From Luteimonas huabeiensis HB2 (lineage in GTDB: Bacteria > Pseudomonadota > Gammaproteobacteria > Xanthomonadales > Xanthomonadaceae): 64,000 nucleotides of DNA. The position numbers were made by a program, and so were the translations under genes. Positions within the stretch are counted from its first letter, which is position 1. Each line of letters begins with the position of its first letter. The notes under the pieces were generated by a model that was not told where the DNA came from, ran no database searches, and saw only the letters and a program-made list of their open reading frames with translations. Location of the stretch: NCBI RefSeq assembly GCF_000559025.1, contig NZ_JAAN01000030.1, positions 62,001 through 126,000 on the forward strand, given 5' to 3'. Positions 43,508 to 52,703 of this stretch are shown here, one piece after another.

Positions 43508-43933
43508 TCATGCCGCCGCCGCCCGATCGCGCCGGCGCAGGTGGCGCAGCGCCAGCGGCACGGTCAACAGCAGCGCGGGCACACCGCCCATCGCGAGCGC
43601 GAGCAGGCCGAACAGAGCCGCCGACTCGATGGCGCGCAGCACGTCCCAGCCCGGCTCCATCAGCAGAAAGAAGGCGGCGACCAGGACGATGAAGCACACC
43701 TGCGCGATCAGCACGGTGAAGAACGCCAGGCCGAAGCAGCGCCAGCCCGCGCGTGCGCGGCACTCGACCAGGCGCCAGCCGCTGGTCCAGGCCGCGGCCG
43801 CAGCGGCGGCCAGTCCGGCGGCCGGCACGATCGGCCAGGCGAAGTCGCCGGCGACCGTCGGCCCTATGGCGAACGCGGCCAGGGCGGCGGCCAGGACGCC
43901 GGCCGACAGCGCGAACTCAAGCCTCGGCGGCAT
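43508..43933 (-). CDS. Small integral membrane protein of unknown function
   Basis: A 141-residue hydrophobic protein with four probable membrane helices: LEFALSAGVLAAALAAFAIG, IVPAAGLAAAAAAAWTSG, LAFFTVLIAQVCFIVLVAAF and LFGLLALAMGGVPALLLTVP. A basic C-terminus follows (RHLRRRDRAAAA). No family is recognised. The start overlaps the end of the lysC-lysA gene by 17 nt, so it is probably expressed from the same transcript. Confidence 0.65.
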   Translation of the reverse strand: MPPRLEFALSAGVLAAALAAFAIGPTVAGDFAWPIVPAAGLAAAAAAAWTSGWRLVECRARAGWRCFGLAFFTVLIAQVCFIVLVAAFFLLMEPGWDVLRAIESAALFGLLALAMGGVPALLLTVPLALRHLRRRDRAAAA

Positions 43934-46523
43934 CCAGCACGTCCTCTGCGGGCAGCGCGCGCAGGTTGTAGGTATTGGCCATGGCGAAGCCGTAGGCGCC
44001 GGCGTCGGCGACCAGCAGCACGTCGCCCGGGGCGGTGTCGGCGGGCAGCCGCCGCTGCCGGCCGAGCACGTCGCCGGATTCGCAGATCGGGCCGACCACG
44101 TCGAACGTCGCGGCGGCGTCGGCGCCGTCGCGCGAGAGGTTGTGGATGTCGTGCCAGGCGTCGTAGAGCGCCGGGCGCAGCAGCGCGTTCATGCCGGCGT
44201 CGGCGCCGACGCGGCGCACGCCGCTCTTCTCCACCACCTGGGTCGCGGCCAGCAGCAGCACGCCGGCCTCGGCCACCAGGTAGCGGCCGGGCTCGATCGC
44301 CAGCCGGTAGCCCGGATAGGCCGCCTTCACTTCCGCCAGCCCCGCGCTCCAGGCGTCGAGGTCGAACGGCTCGTCCTCGTCGCGGTAGGGGATCGGCAGG
44401 CCGCCGCCGATGTCGATGGTGACGATGCTGCCGATGCGCTCGGCGATGCCGCCCAGCTCGTCGCAGACCGAGCGCCAGTGCTCGGGCGTGTCCACGCCGC
44501 TGCCCAGGTGCGCGTGCAGGCCGGTCACCCGCACGCCCAGCGGGCGCGCCGCGTCCAGGAAGGCGTCGATGCGGTCCACCGCCAGCCCGAACTTGGAAGC
44601 CAGGCCGCCGGTGCGCACCTTCTCGTGGTGGCCCTCGCCGCGGCCCAGGTCCACGCGCAGCCACAGCGCGCGGCCGCGGAAGGTCTCCGGCCAGCGCTGC
44701 AGGGCCTCCACGTTGTCCAGGGTCACCACCACCCCGCGCGCCAGCGCCGCGGCGTACTCGGCGACCGGCGCGAAGCTGGGGGTGAACAGCACGCGCTCGG
44801 GCGCGAGGTCGGGCAGCACCGAGAAGACGTGCTCCAGCTCGCCCAGCGACACGCATTCCAGGCCGAAGCCTTCGGCCACCAGCAGGCGCAGGATCTCGGG
44901 GTGCGGGTTGGCCTTGATCGCGTAGTAGCGGCGATCCACCGGCGTCACCGCCGCCAGCGCGCGGGCGCGCGCGCGCACCGTGGCCAGGTCGTAGACGTAG
45001 CGCGGCGTGCCCTGCGCGGCCAGCGCCAGCAGCGCCTCGCGGCGCGCCCGCCACCACGGCGCCGGGCGCCGCCGCAGGCCGCCGGCGATCTCGCGCCAGC
45101 GCGGGCCGAACACCTCCGGCTCGCGCACCGGCATCGCGCCGCTGGCGATCAGCTCGGCATGCAGCTCCGGCAGCAGGCCGTCGGCGTCGGCCTCGTCGAT
45201 GACGAAGGTCAGGTTGAGGTCGTTGGAGGACTGCGAGATCAGGTGCACGCGCTCGCGGCCGAAGGTGGCCCAGACGTCGGAAAGCTTGTGCAGCAGCGAG
45301 CGCATGCCGCGCCCGACCAGGGTGATCGCCGCGCAGGGCGCGATCACCTTGACCCGGCAGAAGCGCGACAGGTCCTCCGACAGGCGCGCCAGCACGTCGG
45401 TGCTGACCAGGTTGTCGCTGGGATCGAGCGAGACGGTAACGTTGGTCTCCGAGGAGCCGATCAGGTCCACCGACAGCCCGTGGTCGCGGAAGCGGTCGAA
45501 GATGTCGGCCAGGAAGCCGACCTGCTGCCACATGCCCACCGTCTCCATCGACACCAGCACGATGCCGTTGCGGCGGCTGATCGCCTTGACCCCGGGCACC
45601 GGCGCCACGCTGGCCTCGATCCGCGTGCCCGGCAGCTCCGGCCGCCCGGTGTCGAGGATCGCCAGCGGCACGCCGGCGGTGCGGCAGGGGCCGAGCGCGC
45701 GCGGGTGCAGCACCTTGGCGCCGGTGGTGGCGATCTCCTGCGCCTCGGCGTAGTCGAGCCGGGTGAGCAGCCGCGCATCGGGCACCTCGCGCGGGTTGGC
45801 GCTGAACATGCCCGGCACGTCGGTCCAGATCTCCACCCGCCGCGCGCGCAGCAGCGCGCCGAACAGCGCGGCGGAGGTGTCCGAGCCGCCGCGGCCGAGG
45901 ATGGCGGTGCCGCCGTCGCCGTGGCGGGCGATGAAGCCCTGGGTCAGCAACATCGGCGCCGCGCTGTGCGCCTCGAAGCGCGCGCGCCAGGCGTCGTCGG
46001 CCTCGCGCCGGCAGTTGACCGACAGCCGCCGCGCCCACGCGCTCTGGTTCGGCAGCTCGATCGCGTCGAGCCAGTCGCGCGCGTCGGTCCAGCCGAAGTC
46101 CAGGCCCTGGCTGCGCAGGTAGGCCGCGCCGAGCGTGGAGGACAGCAGCTCGCCCTGCCCCAGCACCTCGGCCTGCCAGTCGTAGGCGCACGCGGCCGCG
46201 CGCGGGTCGACGGCCAGCGCGCGCAGCGCCGCCGAGCGCTCGGCGAGCGCCGCGTCCGGGTCCAGGCCCAGCTCCTGCGCGAAGGCGCGATGGCGCTCGA
46301 CCAGCGCCTCCATGCGCCCGACCGGATCGTCGGCGCCCTCGGCGATGGCCTGCAGGGCATTGGTGACGCCGGCCAGCGCCGACACCACCACCAGCACGCG
46401 CGCGTCCTCGGCCTCGCGCCGCTCGCGGGCCAGCCGGCCGATGGTGTCCCAGCGCGGGCGCTGGGAAACGCTCGTGCCGCCGAACTTCAGCACGATCCAG
46501 GGAGAAGCAGAGGTCGATGGCAT
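43917..46523 (-). CDS. Bifunctional aspartate kinase / diaminopimelate decarboxylase
   Basis: An 868-residue fusion of the first and last enzymes of lysine biosynthesis. The N-terminal aspartokinase (about 1-460) has VLKFGGTSVS, LGRGGSDTSAALFGALLRA and a C-terminal ACT region (VSMETVGMWQQVGFLADIF, SSETNVTVSLD) that would bind a feedback inhibitor. The C-terminal decarboxylase (about 480-868) is a PLP alanine-racemase-fold enzyme. YYAIKANPHPEILRLL carries the PLP lysine; GLHAHLGSGVDTPEHW, IDIGGGLPIPY, EPGRYLVAEAG and CESGDVLG follow. The same fusion is known in Xanthomonas and Xylella. It makes mDAP decarboxylation and aspartate phosphorylation subject to common expression. The ATG at 46523 gives the normal aspartokinase N-terminus. 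Confidence 0.95.
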   Translation of the reverse strand: MPSTSASPWIVLKFGGTSVSQRPRWDTIGRLARERREAEDARVLVVVSALAGVTNALQAIAEGADDPVGRMEALVERHRAFAQELGLDPDAALAERSAALRALAVDPRAAACAYDWQAEVLGQGELLSSTLGAAYLRSQGLDFGWTDARDWLDAIELPNQSAWARRLSVNCRREADDAWRARFEAHSAAPMLLTQGFIARHGDGGTAILGRGGSDTSAALFGALLRARRVEIWTDVPGMFSANPREVPDARLLTRLDYAEAQEIATTGAKVLHPRALGPCRTAGVPLAILDTGRPELPGTRIEASVAPVPGVKAISRRNGIVLVSMETVGMWQQVGFLADIFDRFRDHGLSVDLIGSSETNVTVSLDPSDNLVSTDVLARLSEDLSRFCRVKVIAPCAAITLVGRGMRSLLHKLSDVWATFGRERVHLISQSSNDLNLTFVIDEADADGLLPELHAELIASGAMPVREPEVFGPRWREIAGGLRRRPAPWWRARREALLALAAQGTPRYVYDLATVRARARALAAVTPVDRRYYAIKANPHPEILRLLVAEGFGLECVSLGELEHVFSVLPDLAPERVLFTPSFAPVAEYAAALARGVVVTLDNVEALQRWPETFRGRALWLRVDLGRGEGHHEKVRTGGLASKFGLAVDRIDAFLDAARPLGVRVTGLHAHLGSGVDTPEHWRSVCDELGGIAERIGSIVTIDIGGGLPIPYRDEDEPFDLDAWSAGLAEVKAAYPGYRLAIEPGRYLVAEAGVLLLAATQVVEKSGVRRVGADAGMNALLRPALYDAWHDIHNLSRDGADAAATFDVVGPICESGDVLGRQRRLPADTAPGDVLLVADAGAYGFAMANTYNLRALPAEDVLDAAEA

Positions 46524-46690
46524 CGGAAGACGGGCGCCTGAAGCCGCCGCGGACGCGGCGCGGGAAGCCCGACATTCTAGGGCCTGTCGCGCATGCGCAG
46601 CACGCGCCCGTGCCGGCGGGCGCTGCCGGCCGCGGCGATCGCGGGCCGCGCGGTTGGTAAGCTGCGCGCCCCCCTCGCCCCCGCGCCGCC

Positions 46691-47575
46691 ATGACCGCAC
46701 GCCGCTTCGTCCAGCTCGACGTCTTCGCCGACCGCCCCGGCGCCGGCAATCCCCTCGCGGTGGTGCTCGATGCCGAAGGCCTCGACGAGGCGACGATGCA
46801 GGCCATCGCGCGCTGGACGCGCCTGCCCGAAACCACCTTCGTGTTCGCCGGCGGCGATGGCGCCGACTACCGCATCCGCATGTTCAGCCCGCGCCGCGAG
46901 GTGCCGTTCGCGGGCCATCCGAGCGTGGGCACCGCGCAGGCGCTGCTGGCCGCCGGGCGCATCGCGCCGGATGCCGACGGCCGCCTGCTGCAGGACGGCC
47001 TGGCCGGCCGGTTGCCGCTGCAGGTGCGCGGCGAGGGCCGCGCGCGCACCGTCGCCGTGCGCACGCCGCGCGCGCGCGTGGTGGAAACCGCCGCGCGCGG
47101 CGACCCGCGCCTGCGCCACGCGCTCGACGGCCTGCTGCCCGGCGCGCTGCCGCCCGCGCTGGTCGACGGCGGCCGCCGCTGGTGGCTGGCCGAACTGGCC
47201 GACGAGGCCACGCTGCGCCAGGCGCGGCCCGACTGGGACGCGATCGGCGTGCTCGCCGAGGCCACCGCCAGCATGGGGCTGTGCGCCTTCGCCCGCGCCG
47301 ATGCCGGCCAGCCCTACGACCTGGTGGTGCGGGCCTGGGTCGGCGCGCCGGCGCGCTTCGAGGACGCCGCCTCCGGCGCCGCCAACGCCACCCTCGCCGC
47401 CTGGCTCGCCTCGCGCGATGCCCTGCCCGGCGGCAAGCGCCGCTACACCGTCAGCCAGGGCCGCGAGGTCGGCTACGACGCGCGCCTGCAGCTCGAGATC
47501 GACGACGAGGGCGAGATCTGGTCCGGCGGCCAGGTCGCGTTCGTGGTGGACGGCACGCTGGACTGGGCGCGCTGA
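46691..47575 (+). CDS. PhzF-family isomerase
   Basis: A 294-residue protein of the PhzF/diaminopimelate-epimerase fold. RRFVQLDVFADRPGAGNPLA opens the fold. LPETTFVF carries the conserved Glu, and FSPRREVPFAGHPSVGTAQA and GAANATLAAWLAS are typical PhzF blocks. Apart from PhzF in phenazine synthesis most members lack a known substrate, and no phenazine genes are nearby. It is divergent from the lysC-lysA gene across 167 bp. Confidence 0.9.
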   Translation: MTARRFVQLDVFADRPGAGNPLAVVLDAEGLDEATMQAIARWTRLPETTFVFAGGDGADYRIRMFSPRREVPFAGHPSVGTAQALLAAGRIAPDADGRLLQDGLAGRLPLQVRGEGRARTVAVRTPRARVVETAARGDPRLRHALDGLLPGALPPALVDGGRRWWLAELADEATLRQARPDWDAIGVLAEATASMGLCAFARADAGQPYDLVVRAWVGAPARFEDAASGAANATLAAWLASRDALPGGKRRYTVSQGREVGYDARLQLEIDDEGEIWSGGQVAFVVDGTLDWAR

Positions 47576-47590
47576 GGCCGGCGGCGGCGC

Positions 47591-49561
47591 TCACTCCGGC
47601 GGCAGCCGGTACCAGCCGCGCGCGTAGGCCAGCGAGCCCCACAGCGCCTGCGCGTGCGCCTCGCGCGCCAGCGCCGGCGACAGCGGCACGGGCAGCAGCC
47701 GGCCGCGCGCGCGGTCGTAGCGGTACTGGCCGGCGGGGCGCTCGGGCTGCAGCACCACCACGTCGTCGCCCTGCAGATAGGCGAAGTTGCGGTCGTACTG
47801 CATGATCGCGCGCCCGGGCAGCGACAGCGCCGGGTCGGCGAGGTCGCGCCCGGGCATCGGCGTCGGATCGCCGATGCCGATCAGCGACAGCAGCGTCGGG
47901 GCCAGATCGATCTGGCTGGCGATGCGTTCGTCGCGGCGCGGCGCGATGCCGCCGCCCAGGATCAGGCCCGGGATGTGGAAGTTGCCCACCGGGACCAGGT
48001 CGCGCCCGAAGACCCGCGAATCGTGGTCGGCGACCACCAGGAACACGGTATCGCGCCAGTAGTCGGCCGCCATCGCCCGCGCGAAGAAGCCGCCCAGCGC
48101 GTGGTCGGCGTACTTGGCGGCGTTGCGGCGCGTCTGCTTCGGCTGCTCGTACAGCGCGATCCGGCCGTCCGGGAACTCGAACGGATCGTGGTTGCTGGAG
48201 GTGAACACCAACCCGAAGAACGGCCTGCCGGCCGCGTGCAGGCGGCGGAACTCCGCGTCTGCGCGCGCGAACAGGTCCTCGTCGGACACGCCCCAGGCGC
48301 CGACGAAGGCCGGATCGGCGTAGTCGCGCTGCTCGACGACGCGGCCGAAACCGTTGCCGAGGAGGAAGCCGCGCATGTTGTCGAAATGGCTTTCGCCGCC
48401 GTAGTAGAACGCGGTGTCGTAGCCGCGCCGCCGGAGCAGCTCGGCCAGGGTGAAGAAGCCCTGCTGCGCGCGCGGCCGCTTGACCACCGCCTGCGCCGGC
48501 GTCGGCGAGAAACCGGCCACCACCGCCTCGATGCCGCGGACCGAACGGGTGCCGGTCGCGTAGAGCCGGGTGAACGCCCAGCCCTGCGCGCTCAGGCGGT
48601 CGTAGTGCGGCGACAGCGGCAGACCGCCGAGGCTGCCGATGAACTGCGCGCCCAGGCTCTCCTCCAGCACGATCACCAGGTTGCGCGGCCGCCCGCGCCA
48701 GACCGGCGCGCGCCGGGCCAGGGTCGGGATCGCCGGATCGACGAAGGCGGCCGCCGGCAACCCGCTGTCGCGGCGCATCGCCGCGACCACTGCGTCGTCG
48801 GGCATCGCCCCGTACAGGTCGTGGGCGCTGTCCTCGTGGCGCAGCCAGTCGCGCATCGCGTGGGCCAGCGCATAGAAGGAATTGAGCGGCAGCGCGTTGA
48901 CGGTGGGATTGGCGCTGAAGGCCACCATCGCCGGGTTCATCGGCCGGTGCCCCAGCGTCGAACGCACGCCCAGCGTCCCCAGCGCCAGCACCGCGAGCGC
49001 CAGCACCGCGCGCAGCAGCGGCCCGCCCTCGTGCGGCCGCCGCGGCGACCACCCGCGCAGCGCCAGGCGCCAGGCGAACCAGGCGGCCGCCGCGCCGGAC
49101 AGCAGCACCAGCGCGCACTGCAGCGGCCACCCCTTCGCCAGCGTGGCCAGCACCTCCCGGGGGTAGACCAGGTACTCGACGAAGAGCCGGTTCGGGCGCA
49201 GCCCGTACTCCTGCATGAAGCCGGGCGTCGCCAGCTCCAGCCAGATCAGCAGGCAGGCCGCCGCGGCCAGCCAGATCGACGCCGCCGCCTTCGTCCAGCG
49301 CAGTGCGTACACGCGCGCGGGCAGCAGCAGCAGCAGCGCCGCGGCCGGCGCGTACAGCAGGCACAGGCTCGCCGCGTCCACCCGCAGGCCCTGGAGCAAG
49401 ACCGGGATCCAGCCATCGACCTCCGCCACCTCCGCGCGCCGCCACAGGGCCAGGCCCAGCCGCGAGGCGCCGAGCGCCAGCAGCCCCAGCGCGCACATCC
49501 CGATCACCGGCCGCAGGCGCGCCAGCGCCCCGGAAATTCCTCGCACCACCCGCATCCGCAC
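47591..49561 (-). CDS. LTA-synthase/phosphoglycerol-transferase family membrane protein
   Basis: A 656-residue protein with about five N-terminal membrane helices (1-180) and a periplasmic sulfatase-fold domain (about 245-600). Metal and nucleophile motifs include LVIVLEESLGAQF, LYATGTRSVRGIEAV (candidate nucleophile Thr), FYYGGESHFDNM, SSNHDPFEF and VVADHDSRVFG. Gram-negative members such as OpgB-like or EptA-like proteins transfer phosphoglycerol or related groups to periplasmic glucans or lipids. The substrate here is not known. It is divergent from a two-component system starting at 49709, which may control it. Confidence 0.88.
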   Translation of the reverse strand: MRMRVVRGISGALARLRPVIGMCALGLLALGASRLGLALWRRAEVAEVDGWIPVLLQGLRVDAASLCLLYAPAAALLLLLPARVYALRWTKAAASIWLAAAACLLIWLELATPGFMQEYGLRPNRLFVEYLVYPREVLATLAKGWPLQCALVLLSGAAAAWFAWRLALRGWSPRRPHEGGPLLRAVLALAVLALGTLGVRSTLGHRPMNPAMVAFSANPTVNALPLNSFYALAHAMRDWLRHEDSAHDLYGAMPDDAVVAAMRRDSGLPAAAFVDPAIPTLARRAPVWRGRPRNLVIVLEESLGAQFIGSLGGLPLSPHYDRLSAQGWAFTRLYATGTRSVRGIEAVVAGFSPTPAQAVVKRPRAQQGFFTLAELLRRRGYDTAFYYGGESHFDNMRGFLLGNGFGRVVEQRDYADPAFVGAWGVSDEDLFARADAEFRRLHAAGRPFFGLVFTSSNHDPFEFPDGRIALYEQPKQTRRNAAKYADHALGGFFARAMAADYWRDTVFLVVADHDSRVFGRDLVPVGNFHIPGLILGGGIAPRRDERIASQIDLAPTLLSLIGIGDPTPMPGRDLADPALSLPGRAIMQYDRNFAYLQGDDVVVLQPERPAGQYRYDRARGRLLPVPLSPALAREAHAQALWGSLAYARGWYRLPPE

Positions 49562-49708
49562 TCCGGCGCCGCACCCAGCGGCGGCGCGCCGAGGGTGCGT
49601 GCGGCGATGTCGGGAACCGATCCGAGCGACGTCGGAAGAATGTCGGAGCGCCCGCGCCGCGGCGCCGTATCATGCGCGCAGCGAAGCCCGTGGACCGGAG
49701 GCGAGGCG

Positions 49709-50401
49709 ATGCGGCTGCTGGTGGTGGAGGACAACCGCAACCTGGTCGGCAACCTGTTCGAGTACTTCGAGCCGCGCGGCCACGAGATGGACGCCGCGCC
49801 GGACGGCATCGTCGGCCTGCACCTGGCCGCGACCCAGAGCTACGACGCGATCGTCCTCGACTGGATGCTGCCGCGCCTGGACGGACCGGCCCTGCTGCAG
49901 CGGCTGCGCGAGCACGACATCGACACCCCGGTGATCATGCTCACCGCGCGCGACGAGTTGCCCGACAAGATCTCGGGCTTCCGCGCCGGCGCCGACGACT
50001 ACCTGACCAAGCCGTTCGCCCTGCCCGAGCTGGAAGTGCGCCTGGAGGCGCTGCTGGCGCGCAGCCGCGGCCGGCGCAAGCCGCGCAGCCTGCAGGTCCA
50101 CGACCTGCGGCTGGACCTGGACACGCTGGAGGCGACCCGCGGCGGGCGGACGCTGCACCTCTACCCGGCCGGACGCCGCCTGCTGCAGGCGTTGATGCAG
50201 GCCAGCCCCGCGGCGGTGACCCGGCGGCAACTGGAGCACGTCCTGTGGGGCGACGACCCGCCCGATGGCGACATGCTGCGTTCCCACATCTACGAGCTCC
50301 GGCGCAGCGTCGACGCGCCGTTCGAGGTCAAGCTGCTGCGCACCCTGCCGCGGGTGGGCTACCGGCTCGCCGCGCCCCGCGACCCGGCGGACGCGCCTTG
50401 A
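49709..50401 (+). CDS. OmpR-type response regulator
   Basis: A 230-residue regulator. The receiver domain (about 1-118) has VEDNRN, the phosphoacceptor Asp in YDAIVLDWMLPRLDG and the Lys in YLTKPFALPE. The C-terminal winged helix (about 130-222) has HLYPAGRRLLQALMQASPAA, HIYELRRSV and LPRVGYRL. The gaggcg upstream supports the ATG at 49709. It is coupled to the sensor kinase and divergent from the phosphoglycerol-transferase-like gene. Confidence 0.92.
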   Translation: MRLLVVEDNRNLVGNLFEYFEPRGHEMDAAPDGIVGLHLAATQSYDAIVLDWMLPRLDGPALLQRLREHDIDTPVIMLTARDELPDKISGFRAGADDYLTKPFALPELEVRLEALLARSRGRRKPRSLQVHDLRLDLDTLEATRGGRTLHLYPAGRRLLQALMQASPAAVTRRQLEHVLWGDDPPDGDMLRSHIYELRRSVDAPFEVKLLRTLPRVGYRLAAPRDPADAP

Positions 50402-51714
50402 AGCCGCGCCCCAGCCTGCGCACCCGCGTCCTCTACTGGCTGGCCGGCTACGCGCTGCTGCTGGCCGCCGGCATTTCCCTGCACGGCCTGCTGATCAACG
50501 AGTACGCGGAACGGCTGCTGTGGGACACGCTGATCCAGAACGAATTCGATCGCCACCTGGAGCGCCGGGCGTCCGATCCCGGCTACCGCTGGGCCGACTC
50601 GCAGAGCCTGCGCCTGTACGTCGACGGCGGCGCCTCGCCGTTGCCGGCCGCGTTCGAGCGCCTGCCGGACGGCATCCACGACGACCTGACCCTGGCCGAC
50701 GGCCGCGAAGTGCTGGCGCTGCTGCGGCACGTGGACGGCGTGCGCCACGCCATGGCGCTGGACATCACCGAAATGGAACGGGAAGAGGACCGGCTCGCGC
50801 TGTTCATCCTCGGCTCCGCGGTGCTGCTGGTGACCCTGACCGGCCTGGCGATGGCGTTCGGCCTCGGCCGCGCGCTGCGGCCGCTGGCCGACATGGCGGC
50901 GGCGATCCAGGCGCTGGCGCCCGACCGCAGCGGCCAGCGGATCGTGCCCGGCGCGCGCGCCAGCTCCGAGCTGATCGTCATCGCCGGCGCGCTGAACGAC
51001 TACCTGCAACGCAACGAGCGTTTCGTCGAGCGCGAGCGCACCTTCGTGCGCACCGCCAGCCACGAGCTGCGCACGCCGGTCGCGGTGCTGGAGGGCGCGG
51101 CCGAGCTGGCGCTGCAAGCCCCGGGCATTCCCGCGGCCACCGAACACCAGTTGCGGCGCATCCAGCGCACCGCGCGCGACATGGAACAGCTGATCGCGCT
51201 GCTGCTGGCGCTGGCCAAGGATCCTTCCCGACTGGCCCAGGCCGGGCAGCCGATCGCGCTGGAGCGCCTGCTGCCGCAGATCGTCGACGACCACCTGCAC
51301 CTGACCGCCGGCAAGGCGCTGACGGTGGCGATCGCGGTGGATGCCCCGTGCGAGATCGTCGCCCCGCCGGGCATCGTGCGCGCGGCGATCGGCAACCTGC
51401 TGCGCAACGCCATCGAGCACAGCGACGACGGCCGCATCGACGTCGAACTCGGCCCCGGCGCCACCGTGGTCATCCGCGATCCCGGGCACGGCATGGATCC
51501 GGCGCGGATCAGCGCGATCTACTCGCGGCTGGCGCGCGGCGGCGCCGCGACCGGCGACGGGATCGGGCTGGACCTGATCGCCCGCCTCTGCGAGCACCTG
51601 GGCTGGACGCTGGACATCGATTCGGGCAGCGGCCAGGGCACGACCGTCGTCCTCGGCCTGCGCGCCGCGCTGCGCGTGGGCGACGGGGAGCCGCACCGGG
51701 CGGGAAGCGCCTGA
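50398..51714 (+). CDS. Sensor histidine kinase
   Basis: A 438-residue membrane kinase. The first helix is at about 11-32 (VLYWLAGYALLLAAGISLHG), with a periplasmic domain of about 95 residues, a second helix at 133-157 and a HAMP-like segment. The H-box is TASHELRTPVAVL with His222. The catalytic domain has NLLRNAIEHSDDG and DPGHGM, and ends with GIGLDLIARL. The best start is the TTG at 50398, which overlaps the regulator stop as TTGA; no ATG or GTG in this frame precedes the first helix. The signal sensed is unknown. Confidence 0.85.
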   Translation: MKPRPSLRTRVLYWLAGYALLLAAGISLHGLLINEYAERLLWDTLIQNEFDRHLERRASDPGYRWADSQSLRLYVDGGASPLPAAFERLPDGIHDDLTLADGREVLALLRHVDGVRHAMALDITEMEREEDRLALFILGSAVLLVTLTGLAMAFGLGRALRPLADMAAAIQALAPDRSGQRIVPGARASSELIVIAGALNDYLQRNERFVERERTFVRTASHELRTPVAVLEGAAELALQAPGIPAATEHQLRRIQRTARDMEQLIALLLALAKDPSRLAQAGQPIALERLLPQIVDDHLHLTAGKALTVAIAVDAPCEIVAPPGIVRAAIGNLLRNAIEHSDDGRIDVELGPGATVVIRDPGHGMDPARISAIYSRLARGGAATGDGIGLDLIARLCEHLGWTLDIDSGSGQGTTVVLGLRAALRVGDGEPHRAGSA

Positions 51715-51769
51715 AGCGCGCCGTGCGCCGGGCCGCGTTCGCGGGCGCAAAGCGCGGCCCCCGCCCCGC

Positions 51770-51944
51770 CTGCGGAGGCAGGCGCCGAAGGCGGATGGGC
51801 GCGCGCCGCGGGCATGCACAGTGCCCTCATCCGGCGCTGCGGCTTGCGGGAGAAGGAACGAAATGACCCCGCTTGCGGGAGAAGGAACGACATGGCCCCG
51901 CTTGCGGGAGAAGAAACGGCATGCTCCCGCTCGCGCGAAAACGG
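51770..51944. repeat. Second repeat block with 29-nt tandem units
   Basis: Between the kinase stop (51714) and the hydrolase stop (51981). It begins with cctgcggaggcagg and gccgaaggcggatggg, then ccctcatccggcg. Three 29-nt units follow at 51858-51886, 51887-51915 and 51916-51944, the last decayed. The second unit matches the first unit of the 6.76-kb block except at the end. The whole composite has the same order as at 6.6-6.84 kb. Confidence 0.75.
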
Positions 51945-51980
51945 ATGCTTTCGGCGTTGCGGGTCGAATGCCGATCGCGC

Positions 51981-52703
51981 CTAGCCCCGCGGCGACGGAG
52001 CGGCACCCAGGCCGGCCAGGAAACGCAGCGCGCGGCTCGCGACGGCGGCGGCATCGCAGCCGAGCAGCGGCGCCAGATGGCCGCCCGACTCGTGCAACAG
52101 GCGGGCGCCCCAGGCCCGCGCGAGTGCGCCGGTGACGGCGGGCGGCACCTCCGCGTCGCCGTCGGAGGCGATGCACAGCGCCGGCACGTCCGGCTTCGGC
52201 GCCGCAAGCCCCGCTTGCGCGGCGCGCAGCACCGCGCCGCTCTCGTCGCGCCAGCGGCGGAAGGCGTACAGGACGGTCGCCTCGTCGCCCTCGGGCAGCG
52301 CGCGGCGGGTGCCCGCCAGCCGCGCATCGCGCCCCCAGGGCACGAGCGGCGGCCATGCGCGCGCGGGCAGCAGCGCGTGCCAGGGCGCCGGCGGCAGCGG
52401 ATTGACCAGGATCAGCGCATCCGCCGCCGCGGCGCAGCGTGCGGCCAGCAGGCCGCCGAGGCTTGCGCCGGCGAGCACGCGCGGCCGCGCGGTCGCCGCG
52501 AGCCGTTCCCGGACCTGCGCCTCGTAATCGCCGAAGCCGGTCGCCGCCGGGCCGCCCGCGACCGGTCGCAGGTCGGGGGCGTCCACCCGCCAGCCGGCGG
52601 CCTCGAAGACCCGCCGCCAGATCGCCCACTCCCAGCCCCCGCCGCCGGCGCCGTGCACGCACAGCAGGCGCCCGGGCGAGGACCCGAGCACGCGGCGGAT
52701 CAA
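51981..52703 (-). CDS. Alpha/beta-fold hydrolase (coupled to osmC)
   Basis: A 240-residue alpha/beta hydrolase. RLLCVHGAGGGGWEWAIW is the oxyanion-side loop. VLAGASLGGLLAARCA is the nucleophile elbow with Ser in GASLGG. CIASDGDAEVPP carries the probable Asp and HESGGHLAPLLG the catalytic His. The likely start is TTG 52703, overlapping the osmC stop as TTGA; GTG 52691 is an alternative. No substrate can be assigned. The coupling suggests co-expression with the peroxide-defence protein. Confidence 0.75.
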   Translation of the reverse strand: MIRRVLGSSPGRLLCVHGAGGGGWEWAIWRRVFEAAGWRVDAPDLRPVAGGPAATGFGDYEAQVRERLAATARPRVLAGASLGGLLAARCAAAADALILVNPLPPAPWHALLPARAWPPLVPWGRDARLAGTRRALPEGDEATVLYAFRRWRDESGAVLRAAQAGLAAPKPDVPALCIASDGDAEVPPAVTGALARAWGARLLHESGGHLAPLLGCDAAAVASRALRFLAGLGAAPSPRG

